Shown piece by piece: positions 1 to 5,440 of a DNA stretch of 11,017 nt. This stretch comes from Actinomycetota bacterium (GTDB taxonomy: Bacteria; Actinomycetota; Thermoleophilia; UBA2241): contig PMKK01000343.1 of NCBI GenBank assembly GCA_003157715.1, positions 7,875 through 18,891 on the forward strand, read 5' to 3'. The first letter of the stretch is position 1; the number at the start of each line of letters is the position of its first letter. A model generated the notes under the pieces. The model was given only the letters and a program-made list of their open reading frames with translations, was not told the DNA's origin and made no database searches. The position numbers were made by a program, and so were the translations under genes.

Positions 1-249
1 GCGCACGCCGCCGAGCAGCTCCGTATCGGCTTCGCCGTCGTAGAACGGTGTCGCCGCCTCGCGGTAGGCCCAGTTGGTCGAAGCGTCGCGCATGGCGCGC
101 GGACCGTAGCGGGCGCCGGGGCGAGCCGTCGTCGCCTCGTCGTAGGGGATGCCGAGGATGGCCACCTCGGCGTCGTTGCTACGGGGGTCGGCCATGTAGG
201 GCGCCTTGAGAAAGCTCGCGATGCCGGCGAAAGGCGGAGATTCTCCCAT
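1..249 (-). CDS. Ureohydrolase (agmatinase/arginase family), N-terminal part only
   Basis: The gene reads leftwards from an ATG at 249 and runs out of the window, so only the first 83 residues are visible. They contain the ureohydrolase N-terminal signature GIPYDEATTARPGARYGPRA at about residues 34-53, followed by MRDAS. This is the stretch that in agmatinases leads into the first beta-alpha unit of the fold. Family members are Mn-dependent enzymes that hydrolyse agmatine, arginine, guanidinobutyrate or related guanidines to urea and an amine. The metal-binding His/Asp motifs that define activity lie in the missing part, so the substrate cannot be decided. Agmatinase (speB, putrescine synthesis) is the commonest match for this kind of N terminus, and guanidinobutyrase or another guanidine hydrolase is equally possible. 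There is no Shine-Dalgarno sequence before the ATG, and a TATGAT box ends 6 nt upstream, suggesting a leaderless message. It diverges from the flavin reductase gene. Confidence 0.85.
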   Translation of the reverse strand, partial: MGESPPFAGIASFLKAPYMADPRSNDAEVAILGIPYDEATTARPGARYGPRAMRDASTNWAYREAATPFYDGEADTELLGGVR

Positions 250-255
250 GCGGGA

Positions 256-261
256 ATCATA
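256..261 (-). promoter_or_regulatory. Probable leaderless -10 box of the ureohydrolase gene
   Basis: Read on the minus strand, TATGAT (5 of 6 match to TATAAT) ends 6 nt before the ATG at 249. Transcription would start at or next to the A of the start codon, the geometry of leaderless genes in actinobacteria. No -35 box is recognisable about 17 nt upstream and no Shine-Dalgarno sequence is present. This is inferred from position and sequence only. Confidence 0.45.
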
Positions 262-297
262 CCTGAGCGGCAACGGGTCGGCGCCACGCTGGATCCG

Positions 298-311
298 GGC
301 CGCGAGCGGCC
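298..311. repeat. Short inverted repeat in the divergent intergenic region
   Basis: GGCCGC-GA-GCGGCC is a perfect 6-bp inverted repeat with a 2-nt centre. It lies between the leftward ureohydrolase start and the rightward flavin reductase start. It could be an operator or a chance GC palindrome. Nothing ties it to a known regulator. Confidence 0.25.
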
Positions 312-331
312 GTCCGCCGGTGCGTGTGATG

Positions 332-337
332 TAGGAT
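332..337 (+). promoter_or_regulatory. Possible -10 box for the flavin reductase-metG operon
   Basis: TAGGAT (4 of 6 match) lies 32 nt before the ATG at 370, within TGATGTAGGATAAC. A start near 344 would give a leader of about 26 nt that includes the Shine-Dalgarno AAGGAG at 360-365. No -35 box is recognisable. It is the best candidate in the 120-bp divergent gap but is weak. Confidence 0.3.
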
Positions 338-369
338 AACGCCCGCAAGTTCGCGCCAGAAGGAGAACG

Positions 370-951
370 ATGAAGATCCAGCGGAGACCATCGAACGTGC
401 TCCTGCCGGTGCCGCTGGTCATGGTCAGCGTCGCCGGCGTCGATGGGGGAGACCCCGACATCGTCACGCTTGCCTGGGTCGGCAACGTCTGCTCGGCGCC
501 GCCCATGCTGAGCATCTCGTTGCGTCCCTCGCGGCACTCTTACGGCCTGCTGCAGCGCACCCACGAGTTCGTAGTCAACATCCCGACCCGCTCCCAGGCG
601 CGCGAGGTCGACCTGTGCGGCAACGTCTCGGGGCGCGACACCGACAAGTTCGCCGCCTGCGGGTTTCACGCCGTGTCGGGCGCGCGCGTCGCCGCTCCGC
701 TCATCGAGGAGTGCCCGATCAACATAGAGTGCGTCACGCGCCACCGCCTGAGCCTCGGCGCGCACGACCTGTTCGTCGGCGAGATCCTCGCCGTGCACTT
801 CAATGAGGAAGTGCTCGACTCGCGCGGCCGCCTGCAGACCGGCAAGGTCGACCCGCTCTCCTACGTGATCGGTGAGTACTGGTCGCTCGGCGACAAAGTG
901 GGCAGCTACGGCTACACCCTCAAAGAGCCGCGCGGCGGGGCCAAGGGTTGA
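370..951 (+). CDS. Flavin reductase family (FMN-binding split-barrel) protein
   Basis: This 193-residue protein matches the flavin reductase-like / flavoredoxin fold, a split beta-barrel that binds FMN as a homodimer. Visible hallmarks are the N-terminal PVPLVMVSVAG strand (about 14-24), the FMN-contacting region VTLAWVGNVCSAPPMLSISL (33-52), RHSYGLLQRTHEFVVNIP (55-72), and the C-terminal end LGDKVGSYGYTL typical of flavoredoxin-type members. The length is normal for the family. Such proteins reduce free FMN with NAD(P)H for a partner monooxygenase or carry electrons as bound-FMN flavoredoxins. The sequence does not tell which, and no partner enzyme is adjacent. The start is the ATG at 370, preceded by a strong AAGGAG at 360-365 (spacing 4 nt). 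It is the first gene of the run leading into metG, which starts at or just after its TGA. It is cytoplasmic, with no signal peptide. Confidence 0.85.
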   Translation: MKIQRRPSNVLLPVPLVMVSVAGVDGGDPDIVTLAWVGNVCSAPPMLSISLRPSRHSYGLLQRTHEFVVNIPTRSQAREVDLCGNVSGRDTDKFAACGFHAVSGARVAAPLIEECPINIECVTRHRLSLGAHDLFVGEILAVHFNEEVLDSRGRLQTGKVDPLSYVIGEYWSLGDKVGSYGYTLKEPRGGAKG

Positions 952-959
952 GCCGCTTG
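943..959 (+). promoter_or_regulatory. Shine-Dalgarno and duplicated TTG start region of metG
   Basis: AAGGG at 943-947 is followed by two tandem copies of TTGAGCCGC (948-956 and 957-965), each opening with an in-frame TTG. The first TTG touches the AAGGG (spacing 0). The second has a normal spacing of 9 nt. I therefore place the metG start at 957; a start at 948 would add only three residues (Met-Ser-Arg). The first copy also contains the TGA (949-951) that ends the upstream gene, so the two genes are probably translationally coupled. Confidence 0.55.
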
Positions 960-2576
960 AGCCGCTTCTCGATCAGCACGCCGATCTACTACGTGAATGC
1001 CGATCCCCACCTGGGGCACGCCTACACGACGATCGCCGCCGACATCCTCGCCCGCCATCACCGCCAGCTCGGCGACGACGTCTTCTTTCTGACGGGCACC
1101 GACGAGCACGGCAACAAGGTGGCTCAAGCCGCCGAGGAGCGCGGTCTCACGCCGCGCGAGCACGTCGATACGCTGGCCCCCAAGTTCCGCGAGATGACGC
1201 TGCGCGTGAACGCCGACAACGACTTCTTCATCCGTACGACCGACCCTCAGCACGAGGCCTACGTACAGCGCTTCGTCGAGAAGCTGCGGGCCGCCGGCGA
1301 CATCGAGAAGCGCAGCTACGGGGGCCTCTACTGCACCGCCTGCGAGGCCTTCTACTACGAGCGCGACCTCGTGGCGGGCAAGTGCCCCATCCACGGCACC
1401 AAGCCGGTCTGGCTCGAAGAGGAGAACTACTACTTTCTGCTGAGCCGCTATCAGGACCAGCTGCGCGAATACTACCTCGAGCACCCGGGCTGGGTGCGGC
1501 CGAAGTCGCGCTACAACGAGGCACTGTCGTTCATCGAGGGCGGCCTCGACGACATCTCCATCAGCCGCAAGTCGATCACCTGGGGCATTCCCGTGCCCTG
1601 GGATCCAGAGCAGGTGATCTACGTCTGGGTCGACGCGCTCATCAACTACGTCTCGGCTCTCACCTACGCGCGTCCCGGCGACGACCTCGTCGCGCGCTTC
1701 TGGCCGGCCGACGTCCACCTGCTGGCCAAGGACATCCTCAAGTTCCACGCCGTGATCTGGCCGGCCCTGCTGTGGAGCGCCGGCTACGAGGCGCCGCGCA
1801 GCGAGTTCATCCACGGCTATCTGCTCATGGGCGGCGAGAAGATGTCCAAGACGCGCGGCAACGTGCTCGACCCGTTCGCGGTGATCGAGCAGCACGGCGC
1901 CGACGCGCTGCGCTTCTACCTGTTTCGCGAGGTGACCTTCGGCCTCGACGGGGTGATCTCGCTCGAAGGCTTTGAGCAGCGCTACAACAACGAGCTCGCC
2001 AACGAGCTCGGCAACCTCGTCAGCCGCACGGTGTCGATGATCGCGAAGTACCGGGGCGGTGTCATTCCCCCCGCCGCCACGACGGTAGCCGAGCCGGCCC
2101 CCGGCGCCGAGGCCGGCGGCGGCGAGACGGGCGGCATCGGCACGGACGGCGGCGGGCCGGGCGGCGCCGTGAGCCTCGCCCTCGAAGGCGAGGCCATGGT
2201 CGCCGCCGCCGCCGAGCACCTGAGCGCGGTCGAGATCACGGTCGCGCTCGAGACGGTGTGGGAGTTCGTGCGCCGGCTGAACCGCTACGTCGAAGAAGAG
2301 GCACCCTGGAAGCTCGCCAAAGACGAGGCCGCCGGCGAGCGCCTCGACTTCGTGCTGCACGGCCTCGCGGGCGGCCTGCGGCTCGTCGCCCTGGCGCTGT
2401 ATCCGGTGGTGCCCGCCACGGCGGTCGAGATCCTGCGCCGTCTCGGTCAGCCGAGCGAGCCCGCCGACCTGCTGCTTGCCCAGGCGCGCTGGGATGGTCT
2501 CGTGCCGGCCGTCGTCGTGGCCGGACCGTCGCTGTTCCCGCGCATCGACGCCGAGGCCCACGAAGAGCGTGTCTGA
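957..2576 (+). CDS. metG: Methionyl-tRNA synthetase (MetRS)
   Basis: Class I aminoacyl-tRNA synthetase that charges tRNA-Met, including initiator tRNA, with methionine in the cytoplasm. With the TTG start at 957 it has 539 residues. Seen in order: the HIGH-type signature HLGH (residues 18-21) in the Rossmann fold; a single zinc knuckle formed by C126, C129, C143 and H146 (CTAC...CPIH); WVDALINYVSAL in the catalytic core; and KMSKTRGNVLDP (295-306), the KMSKS loop. The alpha-helical anticodon-binding domain follows (REVTFGLDG, then YNNELANELGNLVSR). This is the short form lacking the C-terminal EMAPII-like tRNA-binding domain, so it is expected to be monomeric. A Gly/Ala/Pro-rich stretch of about 34 residues (roughly 371-404) interrupts the anticodon-binding domain. 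The gene starts 5 nt after the flavin reductase stop and overlaps tatD by 8 nt. The identification is firm; only the start (957 or 948) is open. Confidence 0.97.
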   Translation: MSRFSISTPIYYVNADPHLGHAYTTIAADILARHHRQLGDDVFFLTGTDEHGNKVAQAAEERGLTPREHVDTLAPKFREMTLRVNADNDFFIRTTDPQHEAYVQRFVEKLRAAGDIEKRSYGGLYCTACEAFYYERDLVAGKCPIHGTKPVWLEEENYYFLLSRYQDQLREYYLEHPGWVRPKSRYNEALSFIEGGLDDISISRKSITWGIPVPWDPEQVIYVWVDALINYVSALTYARPGDDLVARFWPADVHLLAKDILKFHAVIWPALLWSAGYEAPRSEFIHGYLLMGGEKMSKTRGNVLDPFAVIEQHGADALRFYLFREVTFGLDGVISLEGFEQRYNNELANELGNLVSRTVSMIAKYRGGVIPPAATTVAEPAPGAEAGGGETGGIGTDGGGPGGAVSLALEGEAMVAAAAEHLSAVEITVALETVWEFVRRLNRYVEEEAPWKLAKDEAAGERLDFVLHGLAGGLRLVALALYPVVPATAVEILRRLGQPSEPADLLLAQARWDGLVPAVVVAGPSLFPRIDAEAHEERV

Positions 2577-3411
2577 ACCCGCCGCGACAGGACCCACGAA
2601 GGCGATCGCCGGGCTGATCGATACCCATTGTCATCTCGACATGCTCAAGGGCACGCCCGCCGAGGCTCTTGCCGAGGCGCACGCGGCGGGGGTCGACGCC
2701 GTCGTCGCGGTCGGCGTCGACCTGCGCTCGTCGCGTGTCGCGGCCGACCTGGCCGCCGCTCACGACGAGGTCTACGCGGCGGTCGGCGTGCATCCGCACG
2801 ACGCCGTCGGTTTCGACGCGGTGGTGCGCACCGGTCTCGAACGGCTGCTGACCCAGCGTCACGTCGTCGCGGTCGGCGAGTGCGGGCTCGACTTCTACCG
2901 CGACCTCGCTCCGCGCGACGTCCAGCGCGAGGCGTTTGCCGAGCAGCTCGAGCTGGCGCGCTCGGCCGGCAAGCCGGTGTGCGTGCACAGCCGTGAGGCC
3001 GGTGGCGAGACGTTCGCCGTGCTGACCGAATACGGCAGCGGCCTGCGGATCGTGCTGCACTGCTTCTCGACGCCGGAGTACGTCGAGTTGTGCAACGAAC
3101 GCGGCTACTACGTCTCGTTTGCCGGCAACCTGACCTACAAGGACTCAAGCGGGCTCCAGAAGGCGGCCGTGGCGGTGCGCGAAGACCTGCTGCTGGTCGA
3201 GACCGACGCGCCGTTTCTCACGCCCATGCCGCGCCGGGGGCACCCCAACCGGCCCGCCAACGTCGGGCTGACTGCACAGTTCCTCGCGCGGCTGCGTGGC
3301 ATAAGCGACGACGAGGTCGCCGCGATCACCAGCGCCAACGCCCGCCGGGTGTTCGGCCTGGGCGCCCCCGCCGGTCCGTCCGGTCCAGCCGGTGCGGCTC
3401 CTCTGGCGTGA
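2569..3411 (+). CDS. tatD: TatD-family metal-dependent DNase
   Basis: A TIM-barrel metallohydrolase of the amidohydrolase superfamily. TatD proteins are Mg-dependent 3'-5' exonucleases linked to DNA repair and turnover. With the GTG start at 2569 it has 280 residues. The metal ligands and signatures are all present: H20 and H22 in IDTHCHLD, GVHPHDA, E104 in VGECGLDFYRD, H140 in CVHSREA, H164 in VLHCFS, and D213 in VETDAPFLTPMP. The C terminus holds the usual NRPANV and NARRVFGL, then a Gly/Pro/Ala tail of about 16 residues. I rejected the ATG at 2476 because it adds 31 residues with no family counterpart, encoded entirely inside metG. GTG 2569 overlaps the metG stop by 8 nt and has only a weak GAAGAG in front, so coupling to metG translation is likely. 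The neighbouring metG and rsmA reproduce an old conserved order. Confidence 0.93.
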   Translation: MSEPAATGPTKAIAGLIDTHCHLDMLKGTPAEALAEAHAAGVDAVVAVGVDLRSSRVAADLAAAHDEVYAAVGVHPHDAVGFDAVVRTGLERLLTQRHVVAVGECGLDFYRDLAPRDVQREAFAEQLELARSAGKPVCVHSREAGGETFAVLTEYGSGLRIVLHCFSTPEYVELCNERGYYVSFAGNLTYKDSSGLQKAAVAVREDLLLVETDAPFLTPMPRRGHPNRPANVGLTAQFLARLRGISDDEVAAITSANARRVFGLGAPAGPSGPAGAAPLA

Positions 3412-4235
3412 GCGCGACGCATGCTCGCCCGCCGGCCAGGCGGCGCTACGGCCAGCATCACCTCGTCGACCAGGGCACGCTCGATGCCATCCTCGTCATG
3501 GCCCGGGTGCAGCCCTCGGACGTCGTGCTCGAAGTCGGCGCGGCGGGCGGCACCCTGACCAGGCGGGTGGTCGAACAGGCGAGCTTCGTGCACGCCTTCG
3601 AGATCGACCTGCGCTTCGCCCAGGCTCTTACCCGCTTTGCCGACAGTCGCGACGACCTGCGCGCTTACATGGTCGACGGGCTGCGGTACCGGCTGGCCGA
3701 CCTCGATCCGCCGCCGACCGCGGTCGTGGCCAATCTCGCCTACAACATCGCCGTGCCGCTGCTGATGCGCACTATCTCGGTGCTGCCCAGCGTGCAGCGC
3801 TGGGCGGTGATGCTGCAGCGCGAGCTCGCCGAGCGGCTCTTCGCCGTGCCGCGTACCAAGGCCTACTCGGCCGTCTCGGTGCTGGTCCAGCTCTCCTGCG
3901 GGTTCGAGGCGTCGCGTCCCGTGCCGCGCACGGTCTTCGCGCCGCCGCCCCGCGTCGACTCGGCGTTCGTCACGTTCACGCGCAGCCGCGTCTGGCCGGC
4001 CGACGAGGCCTTCGTGCTCGACACCCTCGTACGCACCTCGTTCGCCCAGCGACGCAAGCAGATCGTCAACTCGCTGCCGGGGGCCACGATGCGGGGCGCG
4101 GACGCCCTCACTCGAGACGAGGTGCGCGCCGCGCTCAAGGCGCTGGGTCTGCCCGACACGACGCGCCCCGAGGAGCTCACGCCGCCGACTTTCGTCGCCC
4201 TCGCACAGGAGCTCGGTTGTCTGCCGAGGCCCTGA
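3408..4235 (+). CDS. rsmA: 16S rRNA (adenine1518-N6/adenine1519-N6)-dimethyltransferase RsmA/KsgA
   Basis: SAM-dependent enzyme that dimethylates two adjacent adenines in the 3'-terminal helix 45 of 16S rRNA late in 30S assembly; its loss gives kasugamycin resistance. 275 residues from GTG 3408, whose GTGA overlaps the tatD stop by 4 nt. Visible motifs: motif X GQHHL (15-19), motif I LEVGAAGGTLT (41-51, SAM loop), acidic E/D in FEIDLRF, catalytic motif IV NLAYN (109-113), then MLQRELAERLFA and the C-terminal VPRTVFAPPPRVDSAFV and SFAQRRKQIVNSL that mark RsmA rather than plain methylases. Two motifs differ from the usual forms: GQNFL is GQHHL and NLPY is NLAY. An Erm resistance methylase is less likely, given the complete RsmA C-terminal domain and the conserved neighbourhood. 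The 3' end overlaps ispE, and the first 33-bp repeat spans the TGA. Confidence 0.92.
   Translation: MSATHARPPARRRYGQHHLVDQGTLDAILVMARVQPSDVVLEVGAAGGTLTRRVVEQASFVHAFEIDLRFAQALTRFADSRDDLRAYMVDGLRYRLADLDPPPTAVVANLAYNIAVPLLMRTISVLPSVQRWAVMLQRELAERLFAVPRTKAYSAVSVLVQLSCGFEASRPVPRTVFAPPPRVDSAFVTFTRSRVWPADEAFVLDTLVRTSFAQRRKQIVNSLPGATMRGADALTRDEVRAALKALGLPDTTRPEELTPPTFVALAQELGCLPRP
4207..4219 (+). promoter_or_regulatory. Shine-Dalgarno and TTG that set the ispE start
   Basis: AGGAG at 4207-4211 lies 5 nt before an in-frame TTG at 4217, inside the last codons of rsmA. No ATG, GTG or other TTG follows in this frame before the conserved kinase motif begins, apart from a GTG inside that motif. The strong ribosome site therefore fixes the start and shows that the repeat-bearing N-terminal extension is translated. 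Confidence 0.75.
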
Positions 4236-5281
4236 GCTCCGGCGCGGCGCCTCGGCCGGATGCCGCGAGCTCCGGCGAGGGCGGGCGTCCTGCTGCCGCG
4301 AGCTACGGCGCGGCGCCCCGGTCCGGCGCGGCACTCCGGCTCGACGCGATACCGCGACTCGATGCCGTCGTCGAGGTTGCCGCGCCGGCCAAGGTGAACC
4401 TCAGCCTGCTGGTCGGGCCGCTGCGCTCCGACGGCTTCCACGAGGTCTTCACGGCGATGGTGCCCGTCACCCTTGGCGATCTCGTGACGGCGCGTCCGGC
4501 GCCGGCCGGCGCCGGCCTCACGGTCGAGTGCGCGGTGGCGCCCGGCGAGGACAACCTCGCGGCCAGAGCGGTGCGCGAGCTCGAGCGGCGTCTGGAGCGC
4601 ACGTTCGACGTGCGGTTGAGCATCACCAAGCGTGTGCCGGCGGCGGCGGGCCTGGGCGGCGGCAGCTCCGATGCCGCCGCCGCCCTGACCGCCGTCGAGC
4701 GTCTGTTCGCCCTCGAGCTGCCCGTTCGCCTGTGCTACGAAGTGGCCGGCGCGGTCGGCTCCGACGTGCCGTTCTTTCTGTGGCCCGGCCCGCAGCTCGC
4801 CATGGGGCGCGGCACGGTACTCAAGGAGATCGACTTGCCCGAGCCCCTGCATGTGGTCATCGCGCTGCCCGACGTCGCCCTGTCGACCGCCGACGTCTAT
4901 CGCTGGTTCAGCGAGCACCCGGCGTCCGAGCCGAAGGTCTTCGTCGAGCGCACTCAGCGGCTCGTGGGCGGCCTGGCCGCGGCGCGCCGGCCGCGTGACC
5001 TCGCACCGCTCATCGAGAACGACCTCGAGGCGCCCGTCGTGGCGCGCCATCCACTGATCGCCGACCTGGGCCGCCGGCTGCGCGCCGCCGGCGCGCTGGC
5101 CGCCGTGATGAGCGGCAGCGGCTCAAGTGTCTTCGGACTCTTCGCCAGCGCGGCGCGCGCCCAGCGGGCGTGCGCCGCGCTGGCGCCCACCGCGGCGGTC
5201 TACGTGACCGACCTGCGGCCGGGCGGCGACCCGTCGGGCTCTTCACGCCCGTCGCGCCCGGGCTCGCCGCCGGCCAAGTGA
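4217..5281 (+). CDS. ispE: 4-diphosphocytidyl-2-C-methyl-D-erythritol kinase (IspE)
   Basis: GHMP-family kinase that phosphorylates CDP-ME with ATP in the MEP pathway to IPP and DMAPP, so this organism probably makes isoprenoids by the MEP route. 354 residues from TTG 4217. Core signatures: APAKVNLSL with K59, SDGFHEV (usually DGYH), the ATP-binding loop PAAAGLGGGSSDAA with catalytic D152, GSDVPFF, and C-terminal SGSGSSVFG (299-307). It is much longer than the usual 280-310 residues. Residues 7-39 are three 11-residue repeats (SSGAAPRPDAA, SSGEGGRPAAA, SYGAAPRSGAA) followed by a charged stretch with LRLDA and PRLDA, and the end carries a Ser/Pro/Arg tail of about 20 residues. The fold starts near residue 50, so the extension is a disordered leader. 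It overlaps rsmA by 19 nt and is the last protein gene before tRNA-Gln. Confidence 0.93.
   Translation: MSAEALSSGAAPRPDAASSGEGGRPAAASYGAAPRSGAALRLDAIPRLDAVVEVAAPAKVNLSLLVGPLRSDGFHEVFTAMVPVTLGDLVTARPAPAGAGLTVECAVAPGEDNLAARAVRELERRLERTFDVRLSITKRVPAAAGLGGGSSDAAAALTAVERLFALELPVRLCYEVAGAVGSDVPFFLWPGPQLAMGRGTVLKEIDLPEPLHVVIALPDVALSTADVYRWFSEHPASEPKVFVERTQRLVGGLAAARRPRDLAPLIENDLEAPVVARHPLIADLGRRLRAAGALAAVMSGSGSSVFGLFASAARAQRACAALAPTAAVYVTDLRPGGDPSGSSRPSRPGSPPAK
4234..4332 (+). repeat. Three tandem 33-bp repeats in the ispE N-terminal extension
   Basis: Units 4234-4266, 4267-4299 and 4300-4332 are each exactly 33 nt. They begin GAGCTCCGGCG, GAGCTCCGGCG and GAGCTACGGCG and share GCGCCYCGGYCCGG-like interiors in units 1 and 3. 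Units 1 and 2 end CCGC and unit 3 ends GGC. Read in the ispE frame, each encodes 11 residues of S-(S/Y)-G-x-x-x-R-x-x-A-A. Unit 1 begins on the last two bases of the rsmA TGA, so the array straddles the rsmA/ispE junction. Confidence 0.85.
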
Positions 5282-5284
5282 TAG

Positions 5285-5301
5285 TCAAGTGATAGACTTG
5301 A
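5285..5301. repeat. Inverted repeat TCAAGT-GATAG-ACTTGA upstream of tRNA-Gln
   Basis: A perfect 6-bp inverted repeat with a 5-nt spacer starts 4 nt after the ispE stop. CAAGTGATAG also occurs as a direct repeat at 5275-5284 and 5286-5295, 11 bp apart and overlapping the ispE stop codon. The repeat surrounds the candidate -10 box, so it could be an operator. No known regulator is implied, and it does not match the HAIR or CIRCE consensus. Confidence 0.45.
5290..5298 (+). promoter_or_regulatory. Extended -10 promoter element for tRNA-Gln and glmU
   Basis: TGATAGACT is a TGn extended -10 plus TAGACT (4 of 6 match to TATAAT). Transcription would start near 5305, giving a 5' leader of about 33 nt before the tRNA. 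The same TGATAnAnT form occurs before prs. No -35 box is evident, as expected for extended -10 promoters. Confidence 0.45.
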
Positions 5302-5306
5302 GCGAC

Positions 5307-5333
5307 CGCGGCGGGCGCCTTCGCGACGCCGCG
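5307..5333 (+). terminator. GC hairpin between ispE and tRNA-Gln
   Basis: CGCGGCG (5307-5313) pairs perfectly with CGCCGCG (5327-5333), and a further GCG/CGC can form inside the loop. There is no T-run after it. It may slow or end ispE transcription, or it may be a structured 5' leader of pre-tRNA-Gln if the promoter at 5290 is used. The terminator label is therefore tentative. Confidence 0.35.
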
Positions 5334-5337
5334 CCGT

Positions 5338-5411
5338 TGGGGCGTGGCCAAGTGGCAAGGCAACGGGTTTTGGTCCCGTGATCGGAGGTTCGAATCCTCC
5401 CGCCCCAGCCA
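5338..5411 (+). tRNA. tRNA-Gln (anticodon UUG), CCA encoded
   Basis: The full cloverleaf can be drawn. The acceptor stem TGGGGCG (5338-5344) pairs with CGCCCCA (5401-5407) over 7 bp. The D arm is GCC (5347-5349) with GGC (5359-5361). The anticodon stem is ACGGG/CCCGT with loop TTTTGGT, placing anticodon TTG at 5370-5372, which reads CAA/CAG (Gln). The T arm is GGAGG-TTCGAAT-CCTCC (5384-5400). The discriminator is G5408 and CCA is encoded at 5409-5411. The weak U1-A72 first pair and the G73 discriminator are known glutamine identity elements. glmU starts 29 nt after the CCA, so tRNA and mRNA probably share a transcript. Confidence 0.97.
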
Positions 5412-5440
5412 CGATCCGACCCGCGACGATAGGACCGTCC

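Noticed and set aside
2476..2568. ATG 2476 as the tatD start
   Set aside because: The added residues lie wholly inside metG, match nothing in TatD proteins, and are Arg/Ser-rich out-of-frame translation. GTG 2569 fits the family length.
912..2597. A long open frame on the minus strand opposite metG
   Set aside because: It is the codon-position shadow of a GC-rich gene: composition is Arg/Gly/His/Val-rich, it has no recognisable domain, and metG on the plus strand accounts for the region completely.
3408..4235. Erm-type antibiotic resistance methyltransferase
   Set aside because: The C-terminal RsmA motifs and the metG-tatD-rsmA-ispE neighbourhood favour the housekeeping enzyme, despite the variant motifs.
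3863..5050. A minus-strand open frame opposite rsmA and ispE
   Set aside because: Low-complexity Arg/Gly/Ala protein lying across two confirmed plus-strand genes, with no conserved motif.
5285..5301. HAIR or CIRCE heat-shock operator before tRNA-Gln
   Set aside because: The inverted repeat TCAAGT-N5-ACTTGA has different arms and spacing from the HAIR (CTTGAGT-N7-ACTCAAG) and CIRCE consensus.
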